Positions 46,685 through 57,277 of a stretch of DNA of 64,000 bases are shown here, piece after piece. How positions within the stretch are numbered: position 1 is the stretch's first letter; every line of letters starts with the position of its first letter. Position numbers and translations under genes: made by a program. The notes below the pieces were generated by a model. The model did no database searches and was not told where the DNA came from. It saw nothing but the letters and a program-made list of their open reading frames with translations. Source of the stretch: Cacajao melanocephalus (lineage: Eukaryota; Chordata; Mammalia; Primates; Pitheciidae); NCBI GenBank assembly GCA_963573385.1, contig CAUYLG010018043.1, positions 62,001-126,000 on the forward strand. Direction: 5' to 3'.

Positions 46685-46815
46685 GGAAATTAGAAAGCAT
46701 ATGGGTTTTATCATTAGACAGATCTGGTTCAAATCTCAGATTTGTGCCTTAAACAAATTACTTACCCTCAATGAACTCTAGATTCCTTATTTGTAAAATG
46801 AAAGACAATAATAGT
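46685..46815 (+). mobile_element. MIR fragment
   Basis: AGACAGATCTGGTTCAAATC and TTCCTTATTTGTAAAATG follow the MIR consensus order. Confidence 0.6.
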
Positions 46816-46919
46816 TATCACCAAACTGAAATTGAATATGATCATTCATTTATTTACTAATTCAACATTTATTATTGCCTACCTTGTGCAAAATCTCTGC
46901 TGTACTGAAATTTACATTC

Positions 46920-47214
46920 TTTTTTTTCTTTTTGTTTTGGAGACAGAGTCTGGCACTGTTGCTTGGGCTGGAGTGTGCAGTGGCACGATCTTGGCTCATT
47001 GCAACCTCTGCTTCCAGGGTTCAAGGGATTCTCCTGTCTCAGCCTCCTGAGTAGCTGGGAGCCCACCACCACACCCAGCTGATTTTTTGTGTTTTTAGTA
47101 GGGATGGGTTTTCACCATGTTGGCCAGGCTGGTCTCGAACTCCTGACCTCATGATTTGCCTACCTTGGCCTCCCAAAGTGCTGGGATTACAGGTGTAAGC
47201 CACTGTGCCTGGCC
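46920..47214 (-). mobile_element. Alu, outer part of an Alu pair
   Basis: Shares one GAARTTTACATTCT target duplication with the next Alu (46907 and 47508). Confidence 0.9.
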
Positions 47215-47506
47215 CTTTTTTTTTTTTTTTTTTTTAGACAGAGTTTTACTCTTGTCGCCCAGGCTGGAGTGCAATGGTATGATCTTGGCTCACTGCAACC
47301 TCTACCACCTGGGTTCAAGTGATTCTCCTGCCTCAACCTTCCAAGTAGTTGAGACTGCAGGCATGTCCCAGCTATTTTTATATTTTTAGTAGAAATGAGA
47401 TTTCACCATTTCGGCTAGGCTGGTCTCGAACTCATGACCTCAGGTGATCTGCCTGTCTTGGCCTCTGAAAGTGCTGGGATTACAGGCGTGAGCCACTGCA
47501 CCTGAT
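47215..47506 (-). mobile_element. Alu, inner part of an Alu pair
   Basis: Begins with its T-tract directly after the previous Alu's GGCCC. Confidence 0.9.
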
Positions 47507-47797
47507 CTGAAGTTTACATTCTAATACGTAGCAACAGACAGTAACACAAACCAAAAATAAATAGGAAACATGATAACAAATGAAACAATGATATAATTGA
47601 GAGTTGGCTCTGTTTCTCTTTGTTTTCTTCTTGGTTCAATCAGCCTGCTAAACTATATGGAACCTCATTTTCATGGGCCACTTTTCTAAGCTGGGGGCCC
47701 TTGGAAAGTCTCTCATGTCTCTAATTTCAATGTCCTAATGTGACTTCTCTAGAAATATTTGGACATTAGCAGGAGGTAAAGGCTTTAGATCAGCTCT

Positions 47798-48065
47798 TTA
47801 GATCTTCTTTAATGGTGGACTTGACTTTCCTGGTAGAATTTTAGGCTCTGTGTGGACTGTGGAGATGATATTTGGGGGCAGGCAGACACTTGCCCTGCCT
47901 CTGCCTGAGAAAATTCTGTTTTGGATGTCTTGTTGAAGTTGTTGCTGGCGTCCCAAACCCTTGCTGGGGTCATAATTTAATTCATCAGGATGCATGGCTT
48001 GCAAGAACCGCCTGTCATCCTTCCCTTCAAACACAAAACGTGAGTGTGCCAAGAAAGTCCAAGGT
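47798..48065 (-). other. Unexplained open frame, possible old exon or pseudogene
   Basis: A minus-strand frame of about 85 codons reads SRFVFEGKDDRRFLQAMHPD and continues with a Gln-rich helix-like stretch to a stop. It is not an Alu, L1 or LTR translation and has protein-like composition. The longer frame that begins at 48301 runs through a CA/CT microsatellite and is not credible there. I do not recognise the family, and no convincing splice signal or start is visible. Confidence 0.25.
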
Positions 48066-48214
48066 GTTGAATGTGGCCACTTCAACCCTATACTTTCTAG
48101 GAACACGTAAGTGGGTGGCAGCTTCCAGTCCTCCAGGCTGCTTCTAGGCCAGAGCTGCGTTCCACAAGAGGCAGAGTAGGCATATATATGCTTAAGGGAC
48201 TGGCAAAACAGGTT

Positions 48215-48218
48215 CTCT

Positions 48219-48255
<37 letters not shown>

Positions 48256-48285
48256 ACACACACACATACACACACTCACACCCCA
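48215..48285. repeat. (CT)n(CA)n microsatellite
   Basis: A CT run followed by interrupted CA, about 1.1 kb upstream of ADIPOQ exon 1. Confidence 0.9.
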
Positions 48286-48434
48286 AGGTAGCTCTCAACA
48301 TGTTCTCCTAAATTTTGGAACCAAAAAATCTTGAAAGATGATATTTCAATATCACGTTTTGTGTAAGTTTTCTATTATATTAGATTCGAATTACAATCCG
48401 AGGCCACAGACTTTTAAATTCAGGGCCTTTTTAA

Positions 48435-48883
<449 letters not shown>

Positions 48884-49199
48884 GGATGTATTCTATTTCT
48901 TACCCTATTTCAGTCCCCTCTGACAGTTCTCCCTTCTGAAGCACTCACTGTCTGAACTCACACAGCCTCACGCTTCGTCATGCACAATGAGCAAGACTGC
49001 GACGTGATCATTCGTGTCCCTGACTTATTAGGGCACATCTGTGGGAGGGAGAGGCCTCCTGGACCACTGAGCAATTCATTTACATTAGGAAGTTTCTCTC
49101 TCAGATGCAGAAAAAACGTCTTGTTTTCCTGCTGTGGTCTTGACCCTTGTCCCATCTTCTGTTGCTGTTGTAGGGAGCAAAATAAGGGCCAAGGCCTGG

Positions 49200-49389
49200 A
49201 ACAGAAGTGCTTTCACTGAAGCTCCACTTGGCTTCCCAAGCCCAAGCTGGGTGGCAGCAGGCTCCCTAGGGTAGAGGCTGTGGGCAGCTGCCAGGCACAT
49301 GTGCCTGCCCACTGGCCCCTGGCCCTCACTGCATTGGCCAATGGGAAAGGATGATTGTGAGGTGGGGACTGCTTGCCCCCATGAGTACC
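49200..49389 (+). promoter_or_regulatory. ADIPOQ: ADIPOQ proximal promoter
   Basis: There is no TATA box at the usual distance. A palindromic CCAAT pair, ATTGGCCAAT at 49334-49343, lies about 50 bp upstream of exon 1 and is the clearest element. C/EBP, SREBP and PPARG control is known for human ADIPOQ, but I cannot place those sites with confidence here. Confidence 0.55.
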
Positions 49390-49465
49390 AGGCTGTTGAG
49401 GCTGGGCCATCTCCTCCTCACTTCCATTCTGACTGCAGTCTGTGCTTCTGATTCCGTAGCAGAGG
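49390..49465 (+). other. ADIPOQ: ADIPOQ exon 1 (5'UTR, noncoding)
   Basis: The segment starting GGCTGTTGAGGCTGGGCC and ending CAGAGG, with a GTAAGAG donor (GT at 49466), matches my memory of the start of the human ADIPOQ mRNA apart from a few substitutions. Its size, about 76 bp, also fits. The start point is inferred from that memory. Confidence 0.85.
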
Positions 49466-49974
49466 GTAAGAGCAATTCTATGAAGTTCCAGGCTGGGTGG
49501 GGGATGCCATGCATAGCCTCTGGCTGGCTCTCCTGTCCATAGCAGGGTGGGGGTGGATACAGGCAAACCTCTGGCCAGGGCAGCACTGGTGGAGGGAGAT
49601 ATGCACTAGGCTTCTTTCTCAATTCTCCCACAGTTCCAAGAGAGAAAGGGTTATTTCAGACATTCCTTCCAAGACGCCTGGAATAATCCTTCTGAATTTT
49701 TCTGGTTCTCTCTGTGGCAGGATGCCTACTTAGAAAAAGTTAGGGTCAGTGAGGTGGGAGGTGTGTCCATAGATGAAGTCCAATTCGATTAAGGGGGATA
49801 AGGGAATATATTGTCTTTTAGCTTGACCAGGTAGGGCGAAGGAAGAAGCTTATGTGAAGGCAGCGTGAGAAAACCAAGCTGAGTGCTGACTTCAGACCAG
49901 AATTTGGAATCCAGCTCTGCCACTTTATTCTATTCAGCAAATATTTACTGAGCAGATTCTATGGGCCAGACACT

Positions 49975-50044
49975 GGGTTGGGTTCACGAGATACAATGAT
50001 GAGTGTGACATGACTGTTGTCTATAGATTTGGGGATATCTATAG
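49975..50044 (+). repeat. Source copy of a 70-bp local duplication
   Basis: The stretch starts GGGTTGGGTTCACGAG and recurs at 51087-51156 with three mismatches. The source lies in old L2-like sequence. Confidence 0.85.
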
Positions 50045-50081
50045 GTATGGGGTTATCTTACAGGGTCATCAAGAGGATCTA

Positions 50082-50373
<292 letters not shown>

Positions 50374-50896
50374 GAAAGAGGGTCTAATGAGATAAAATGA
50401 GAAGACCCTGGCATATAGTGGGAACTTATGAAAAATCATAATTAAAAAAAACATTTTCTGACAGAAGAAACTGGATCGACCTGGTTTTTGTGAAGCCTAA
50501 TGCCATTTGCCCCAATGAGTGCTGTTTCTGAGGCATCCTGGTGTAGATGCTGAAGGTCAGAGTGGGAGGGATTTGAGAGGTTAGGTCAGCCCCTCTTGTG
50601 TTTGAGGACATGGATCCCTGGTCTGGGGAAGTTCTGGTTTTTGGATCAAGCCTCGCAAGGGGTGACACCAACTCACTCCTAGGGACTCTGCTAGAAGGAA
50701 GGCCAGCTCTGTGTAATTAGGTTGGGGAGATCGGGGTCCCTTTATGCTAGCAGAATATGTCCAAAGGAGCATGATGGTGTCAGCTTGGTTCAGGAAGGCA
50801 AAGGCACAGAGGGAGCCCTGCAGCTTCCTCAGCTGTCCCTGCTGCTGCCCTTCCTTAAATCTTGAGGAGCCTTAAAGATAGACACAGACTGGCTCT

Positions 50897-51283
<387 letters not shown>

Positions 51284-51302
51284 TTTTGTTTTCTTTTCTC
51301 TC

Positions 51303-51580
51303 TTTTTTTTTTTTTTTTTTGAGACAGAGTCTCACTCTGTCACCCAGGCTGGAGTGCAGTGGTGCAATCACAGCTCACTGCAGCCTTGATTTCCCGGGCT
51401 CAAGGGGACCCTCCCATCTTAGCCTCCTGAGTAGCTGGGACTACAGGTGTGTGCCACCATGCCTGGCTAATTTTTTAATTTTTTTTTGTAGAGATGGGGT
51501 CTCATTATGTTGGCTGGGCTGGCCTCAAACTCCTGGGCTCAGCAGTCCTCCCACCTCAGCCTCCCAAAGGGCTGGGATTA
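51303..51580 (-). mobile_element. Alu (J-like)
   Basis: Head truncated at GGGATTATA. It is followed by about 220 bp without recognised features and then the VNTR. Confidence 0.88.
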
Positions 51581-51806
51581 TATCGTTGCCTTTTTTAAGG
51601 TGGCTATAGCGACAAACTTTCCAACTACTCCTTGTCAAGCCAGTGGACCGTGGTCCCAGACATATGGCTAAAGTCAAGAGGTGATGTCTTTTGGAGAGTA
51701 GATGCCTTCAGTCAGGAATTTCAATCAGAAACTCCTCTTCATGTGGAGAGAGACTTAACCTAAAAATGTGGTGGGGGGATGCTCTGCTTTATTAGTTCCT
51801 TGAGAA

Positions 51807-52325
51807 TGTGTGTGTGTGTGTGTGTGTGTGTGCACTCACATGGATGGGAGTGTGTGTGTGTGGGTGATGCATATGTGTGTGGATGCGTGGGTGCGGTGTG
51901 TGGGTGTGTCTGTGCATAGGTGGAGGTGTGTGTATGGGTGTGTGTGTGTGCTCACGTGGATGGGTGTGTATGTGCGTGAGGGGGTGGTGCATATGTGTAT
52001 GGATGTGTGGGTGTGGTGTGTGGGTGTGCCCGTGCACAGGTGGCGGTGTGTGTATGGGTGTGTATGTGTGTGTGTGCTCATGTGGATGGGCGTGTATGTG
52101 TTTGGGGGTGGGCAGTGCATATATGTATGGATGTGTGGGTGTGCCCGTGCATAGGTGGCGGTGTGTATATGGGTGTGTGTGTGTGTGTGCGTGTGCTCAT
52201 GTGGATGCATGTGTATGTGTTTGGGGGCGGGCAGTGCATATGTGTATGGATGTGTGGGTGTGGTGTGTGGATGTGCCTGTGCATAGGTAGAGGTGTGTGT
52301 ATGGATGTGGGTATGTGTGTGTGTT
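51807..52325. repeat. GT-rich VNTR, about four units of 118-126 bp
   Basis: Units begin at a CTCAYRTGGATG-like phrase near 51834, 51950, 52076 and 52195. Each unit contains TGCATAGGTGG-like, GCATATGTGT-like and GGATGTGTGGGTG-like phrases. A pure GT run starts the array. The long frames of Cys/Val/Gly (plus) and His/Thr (minus) are by-products of the repeat. Confidence 0.88.
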
Positions 52326-52469
52326 GGGCATGGAGATATTGACAGCTCTCCCAGGGCCGAGTGAAGGCTCTCAGGCAAAGCTCCTGGGAGCTAGGCAAAG
52401 CTGAGTTGATTCCTGGTTATGCCATTTATTATTGGGTTGCACCATGTGAGACTGCCAATATTTTACATT

Positions 52470-52774
52470 TTTATTTTTATTTATTTATTTTTTTGAGGCG
52501 GAGTTTCACTCTTGTCATCCAGGTTGTAGTGCAGTGGTGCGATCTTGGCTCACTGCAACCTCTGCCTCATCGGTTCAAGTGATTCTCCTGCCTCACCCTC
52601 CCAAATAGCTGAGATTACAGGTGCCCACCACTACGCCTAATTTTTTATATTTTCAGTAGAGATGGGGTTTCACCATATTGGCCAGGCTGGTCTCAAACTC
52701 CTGACTTCAGGTGATCTGCCTACCTTGGCCTCCCAAAGTGCTAGGATTACAGGCATGAGCCACTGTGTCCAGCC
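52470..52774 (-). mobile_element. Alu
   Basis: Just left of the inverted duplication. Confidence 0.92.
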
Positions 52775-52830
52775 CATTTTGACTTTTAAAAATGGCAGTT
52801 ACATATAATTCAATCCAGTGGTTGAATTAG

Positions 52831-53156
52831 CTAGCATCTTTCCCTCTCCAAGTCTCAGGTTCTCCTACACGTTAGAGTCAAAAGCAGGGCTATGGGAAGA
52901 TTCAGTGAAACAAGTTTTGAAAATGCCTATGAAAATTACACTCCAAGGAACTCTTGCCAATGTCAGTGTTCTCTTGTTCCTCATCTCACATGATCCCGTT
53001 TAGTGGATTAGGAAGCTGAGTCTGAGAAGCTCCGTGTAATGCTTTCGGAGGCACTGTGATGTGATGGAAAGCTCACGAGTTTGGAAGTCAGAACAGAGTC
53101 TCTCAGGGATCATTTTCTTAATCACTCAGTTTCCTCATCTCTGAAGTTGAGGTCAT
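52831..53156 (+). repeat. Left arm of inverted duplication
   Basis: It pairs with the reverse complement of 54645-54946 at roughly 90% identity by eye. It contains a MIR-like end plus non-repetitive sequence. It carries an extra block of about 24 bp near 53105-53128 that the right arm lacks. Confidence 0.85.
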
Positions 53157-53352
53157 TTTCCTTCCTTCATGGAATTATTGTAAGATGAAAATAAATAGTG
53201 TGTAAAATCTAGCATGGGAGCTGGCGTCTCTAAGGTTCTAATAATTGCACTCCTGCTTCTTCCCCTCAGCGTTCCCATTTGTAAAAGCAAAGCAGGTGTG
53301 AAGTGATTTTGGGGGCCCCTTTTGGTTCCGACATTTGAGGATTTTGTATGCT

Positions 53353-53644
53353 TTTTTTTTTTTTGAGACAAGAGTCTTGCTCTGTTGTCCAAGTTGGAAT
53401 GCAGCTCACTGCAAATTCTGCCTCCCACGTTCAAGTGATTCTCCTGTATCAGCCTCCTGAGTAGCTGGGATTACAGGCAGACACCACCACCCCCAGCTAT
53501 TTTTTTTTTTTTTTTTGTATTTTTAGTAGAGACGGGATTTCACCATATTAGCCAGGCTGGTCTTTAACTCTTGACCTCATGTGATCCATTCATCTCAGAC
53601 TCCCAAAGTGCTGGGATTATAGGCATGAGCTACTGTGCCTGGCC
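53353..53644 (-). mobile_element. Alu in spacer of inverted duplication
   Basis: Target repeats ATTTTGTRYGCTTT. Opposite in orientation to the next Alu. Confidence 0.92.
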
Positions 53645-54123
53645 AATTTTGTGCGCTTTCATGCCCTTTTCTGTGGGAGGAGTTGGCACCAGGTTTGGTG
53701 ACCTCTTTCCCCTATACAGCTCTGCCTGCTGCCAGTCCCAGAGGGGACTCTGTCCCTGCATTTCACAGGATTCTGCTATTGCAACTGAAATTCTAGTAGG
53801 TCAAAGTGAAATTTCTCATACATTTTAACATGAAGATAAATGATCACACTATGGCCCTGCAGGGTCCCAAGAACATCATGGTTGTCTGCTTGTATAATTC
53901 TAAAAGCAAATGAATCCATGCCAGTGCAAGGTTTGCCAGGAAAGCTAGTGCAGGACAAAGCCAGTACAGCGATTTGGACTTCAAATCACACCTTTGCCCT
54001 CTTTTACTTGTTATCTTTGGGCAGAAATTACTGAACCTGTTTGGTCCTTGGATTTCTTCTATGGGAATTAGGTCTTATCTCCTGGAGTTGTGTGGTCAAA
54101 TTGAGGTTAAATAGATGATGGCA

Positions 54124-54442
54124 GCTGGGTGCAGTGGCTCACACCTGTAATCCCAGCACTATGGGATGCTGAGGCGGGCAGATCACCTGAGGTCAGGAGT
54201 TCAAAACCAGCCTGACCAATATGGTGAAATCCCATCTCTACTAAAAATACAAAAATTAGCTGGGTGTGGTGGCGGGTGCCTGTAGTTCCAGCTACTTGGA
54301 GGCTGAGACGGGAGAATTGCTTGAACCTGGAAGGCAGAGGTCGCAGTGAGCCGAGATCGTGCCTCTCTACTCCAGCCTGGGCGGCAGAGTGAGACTCCAT
54401 CTCGACAATAACAACAACAGCAACAACAACAACAACAAAAAA
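54124..54442 (+). mobile_element. Alu in spacer of inverted duplication
   Basis: GATGATGGC target repeats and an AAC-rich tail. Confidence 0.92.
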
Positions 54443-54644
54443 GGGATGATGGCTATACAGCAGTGGTCCATACACATTTGCTTGCTTCTGTTCTCTTCAC
54501 TTGTGTGTGGAGCATTTTATAAGTTTATAAAACACTTCTTCATACTTTCACAGTGATATCATGAAGGAAGGGAGTGTAACAAAGTGTAACAATGGCTATA
54601 TCTAAAACATACAGGTATTTTTATATGTTTGTCATTTTAGATAC

Positions 54645-54946
54645 ATGACCCCAACTTCAGAGATGAGGAAACTGAGAGACTCTGTTCTGATTCCCAAACC
54701 CATGAGGCTTCCATCACATCACAGTGCCTCCGAAAGTGTTACGTGGAGCTTCTCAGACTCAGCTTCCTAATCTGCTAAATGTGATCATGTGAGATGAGAA
54801 ACACCAGAACATTGATATTGGTGAGGGTTCCTCAGAGTATAATTTTCATAGGCATTTTCAAAACTTATTTCACTGAATCTTCCCATAGCCCCGCTTTTGA
54901 CTCTAACATGTAGGAGAACCTGAGACTTGGAGAGGGCAAGATGCTA
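54645..54946 (-). repeat. Right arm of inverted duplication
   Basis: This is the inverted copy of 52831-53156. It abuts a short stub of an Alu 3' end, which suggests a breakpoint or deletion at that junction. Confidence 0.85.
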
Positions 54947-54955
54947 GTGATAGAG

Positions 54956-54971
54956 CAAGACTCCGTCTCCA

Positions 54972-55002
<31 letters not shown>

Positions 55003-55005
55003 AAA
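54956..55005 (+). mobile_element. Alu 3' stub
   Basis: Only AGCAAGACTCCGTCTCC and an AAATA-rich tail remain, joined to the right arm of the inverted duplication. Confidence 0.8.
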
Positions 55006-56230
55006 CAGAACACAAATAATTTTGAGATAATTTTTTAAAATTAGGTACATCTGTACTGATCTTCAGTTATTAATTGCTGATTTTCCATCCAGAATTAAGT
55101 TAGAACGCAACCTTCTTTTTCAATCAGAATCTGCACTTAGTCTCAGAAATTTCTGAGGCTCCTATGCTTATTCCTGCTCTTGTATTCTCAGCACTTCTAC
55201 CCCATGCCACTGTCATGGAACCCAGACTGATTGCTCCTATTTGTGGAGAAATCTGTCCCTAATATTGAAGTGTCGGAGACAAAGTGTGTTCCCTTAGGGT
55301 AAGAGAAAGGGATCTTTGTTTTTAACAAAGAGGGAGGAACCAGAAAACTCTAGAGACCTCTGACTTTGCCCTCTCTCCAAGGTTTGTGTAACCCCCTACT
55401 CACCCTTTATCTTTGGGGCCTTCCTTAGCTGCCTCCACCAGTTCACATATTCTGGATTCTCTCCTCCTGTTCCCCAGTGGAATAGGACAGAGCCTCATAG
55501 ATTCTTCCCATTTTGGGAGAAAAACATGCATGGAGCTCAAAGTTCTTCTCAGGAGTTTTATTGCTAAAGCCATAATAAGAAAGGGCGGGGGTGACAAGCC
55601 ATGAGAAGGTTTAAAGATGTGTGAAATCTTTAAAATAACAAGAATTCTCCTTAAACACAAAAGGGGCTTTGCTGGTCTCTCCTTGGCTTCTCAAGCAGCT
55701 CACCTCTTTTTTCTTATTTTGAGGCTAATCAAGCCTAAGCTGTTTTTCCTTTTATTTCCAGCAGCTATTGAGAACACTCCCCTGAACTCTTCAAATTCAG
55801 TAGAGGGCGACAAATGTACGTAAATGATAGGAGTGGGTCTTAAATAAAGACTCATGACACCTGCGGGGCAGCGCCTCAGCCTGATTGCACCTGCTTCTGC
55901 TGCGTTTCTTTCTTTTCCTCTCTGCCTGCCATTTCATTCTCAATTGTTACTTTACTTATAAGATCATATTACAGCCTGATATTTGATAAATGATGCATCA
56001 GATCTATAGCGAGAGAAAAGATTAATGCAATTAAAGATGTTGTAACAGGTAGTCTTCAAGTGGGGATAAATCCTTTGAGTACCTTAGGTCACACTTACAT
56101 CAAAACAAAAAAAACAGAGTTACATTACAGAGAGAAATTTTAACTATATCAAACAAAAGAAAAAAAAAACAGGAGAAAATGGAATACTTACTACATCTTA
56201 GCATGAACAAGAACTGTTTAACGTTTAGAG

Positions 56231-56333
56231 GCAAGGGTCAGTGATGGTGGCTCTGCCTTTAATCCCAACACTTTGGGAGGCCGAGGTGGGTGGTCTCCTG
56301 AGGTCAGGAGTTTGAGACTAGCCTGGGCAACAT
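56231..56333 (+). mobile_element. Alu fragment, old
   Basis: Only part of the left arm (CCCAACACTTTGGGAGGCC). Confidence 0.75.
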
Positions 56334-56559
56334 CCGAACTGGGTCCTAAAGGCTGAATAGAGATTAGACAGGGGAGGAGGGGCAGCTAAAGGTGGCCCAG
56401 GCAAACAAAGGGTCAGTGGATGTCTTCATGGGACAATGTATCTCTCGTTATCTGTTTAACTCAAGGTGAGGCTGTGTGTGAATGTGTGTGTGTGAGTGTC
56501 TGCATGCATGCAAGTGTAATATACCAAATGGTCAAACATGTGCCCCAGGAGAGGGGTAA

Positions 56560-56650
56560 AGGAAGACAAAGAATAGGAAAGTAAGAAGGGGGAATGGACA
56601 CAGAAAATGAGAGAGAAGGAGGGAAAGGAAAAGAAGAAAGGAGCCGGGAG
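56560..56650 (+). repeat. Purine-rich G/A tract in ADIPOQ intron 1
   Basis: Mostly G and A over about 90 bp, roughly 400 bp upstream of exon 2. Confidence 0.6.
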
Positions 56651-57055
56651 AGAAGCTGGTTAGCTTTGAATGGAGCAATCTGGGTCATCATTCTTGGGAA
56701 ACTCAAGGACGGGTTCTTGGCAATTTGACTCTTGGAGCTTTCCCTGTGCCTGGTCCTGTGCTCAGATATGGAAAAATTAGAGGAGTGTCATCCGTGCAAT
56801 CACTGAATTCATAATCCTTGTGAGGAAAGGAGACTACACAGAGGGAATAATGGGAAGTATTACAAATTTCGGGGCAGAAAGAGATCAAGGTGGGCTGCAA
56901 TATTCAGAAAAGTCTTCCTGGAAAAGTTAAATGCTGAGGAAGCAGTTTGTAGAAGCGGACTCTGGTGAGATGGATAGAGTCCTGTGTAGGTGCCAACTGG
57001 GTGTGCTGTGTGGGGTCTGTCTCTCCATGGCTGACAGTTCACATGTGAATTCCAG

Positions 57056-57277
57056 GGCTCAGGATGCTGTTGCTGGGAGCCGTTCTATTGCTATTAGCTT
57101 TGCCCATTCGTGGCCAGGATACCACAGATGAAGAGCCCAGAGTCCTGCTTCCTCTGCCCAAGGGGGCCTGCACAGGTTGGATTGCGGGCATCCCAGGGCA
57201 TCCAGGCCATAATGGGACTCCAGGCCGTGATGGCAGAGATGGCACCCCTGGCGAGAAGGGTGAGAAAGGAGATCCAG
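57056..57277 (+). CDS. ADIPOQ: ADIPOQ exon 2 with start codon
   Basis: This 222-nt exon has acceptor TTCCAG at 57050-57055, 8 nt of 5'UTR, ATG at 57064 and donor GTAAGAAT (GT at 57278). It encodes the signal peptide, the variable region and the first ten collagen triplets. Reading straight through the donor soon meets a stop, as expected for an intron. Confidence 0.95.

Noticed and set aside
51807..52325. Possible CRISPR-like array
   Set aside because: Repeats are low-complexity GT-rich units in a primate intron, with no unique spacers and no bacterial context.
51792..52398. Long His/Thr-rich and Cys/Val/Gly-rich frames
   Set aside because: They are read through a GT-rich VNTR, and open frames are expected there.
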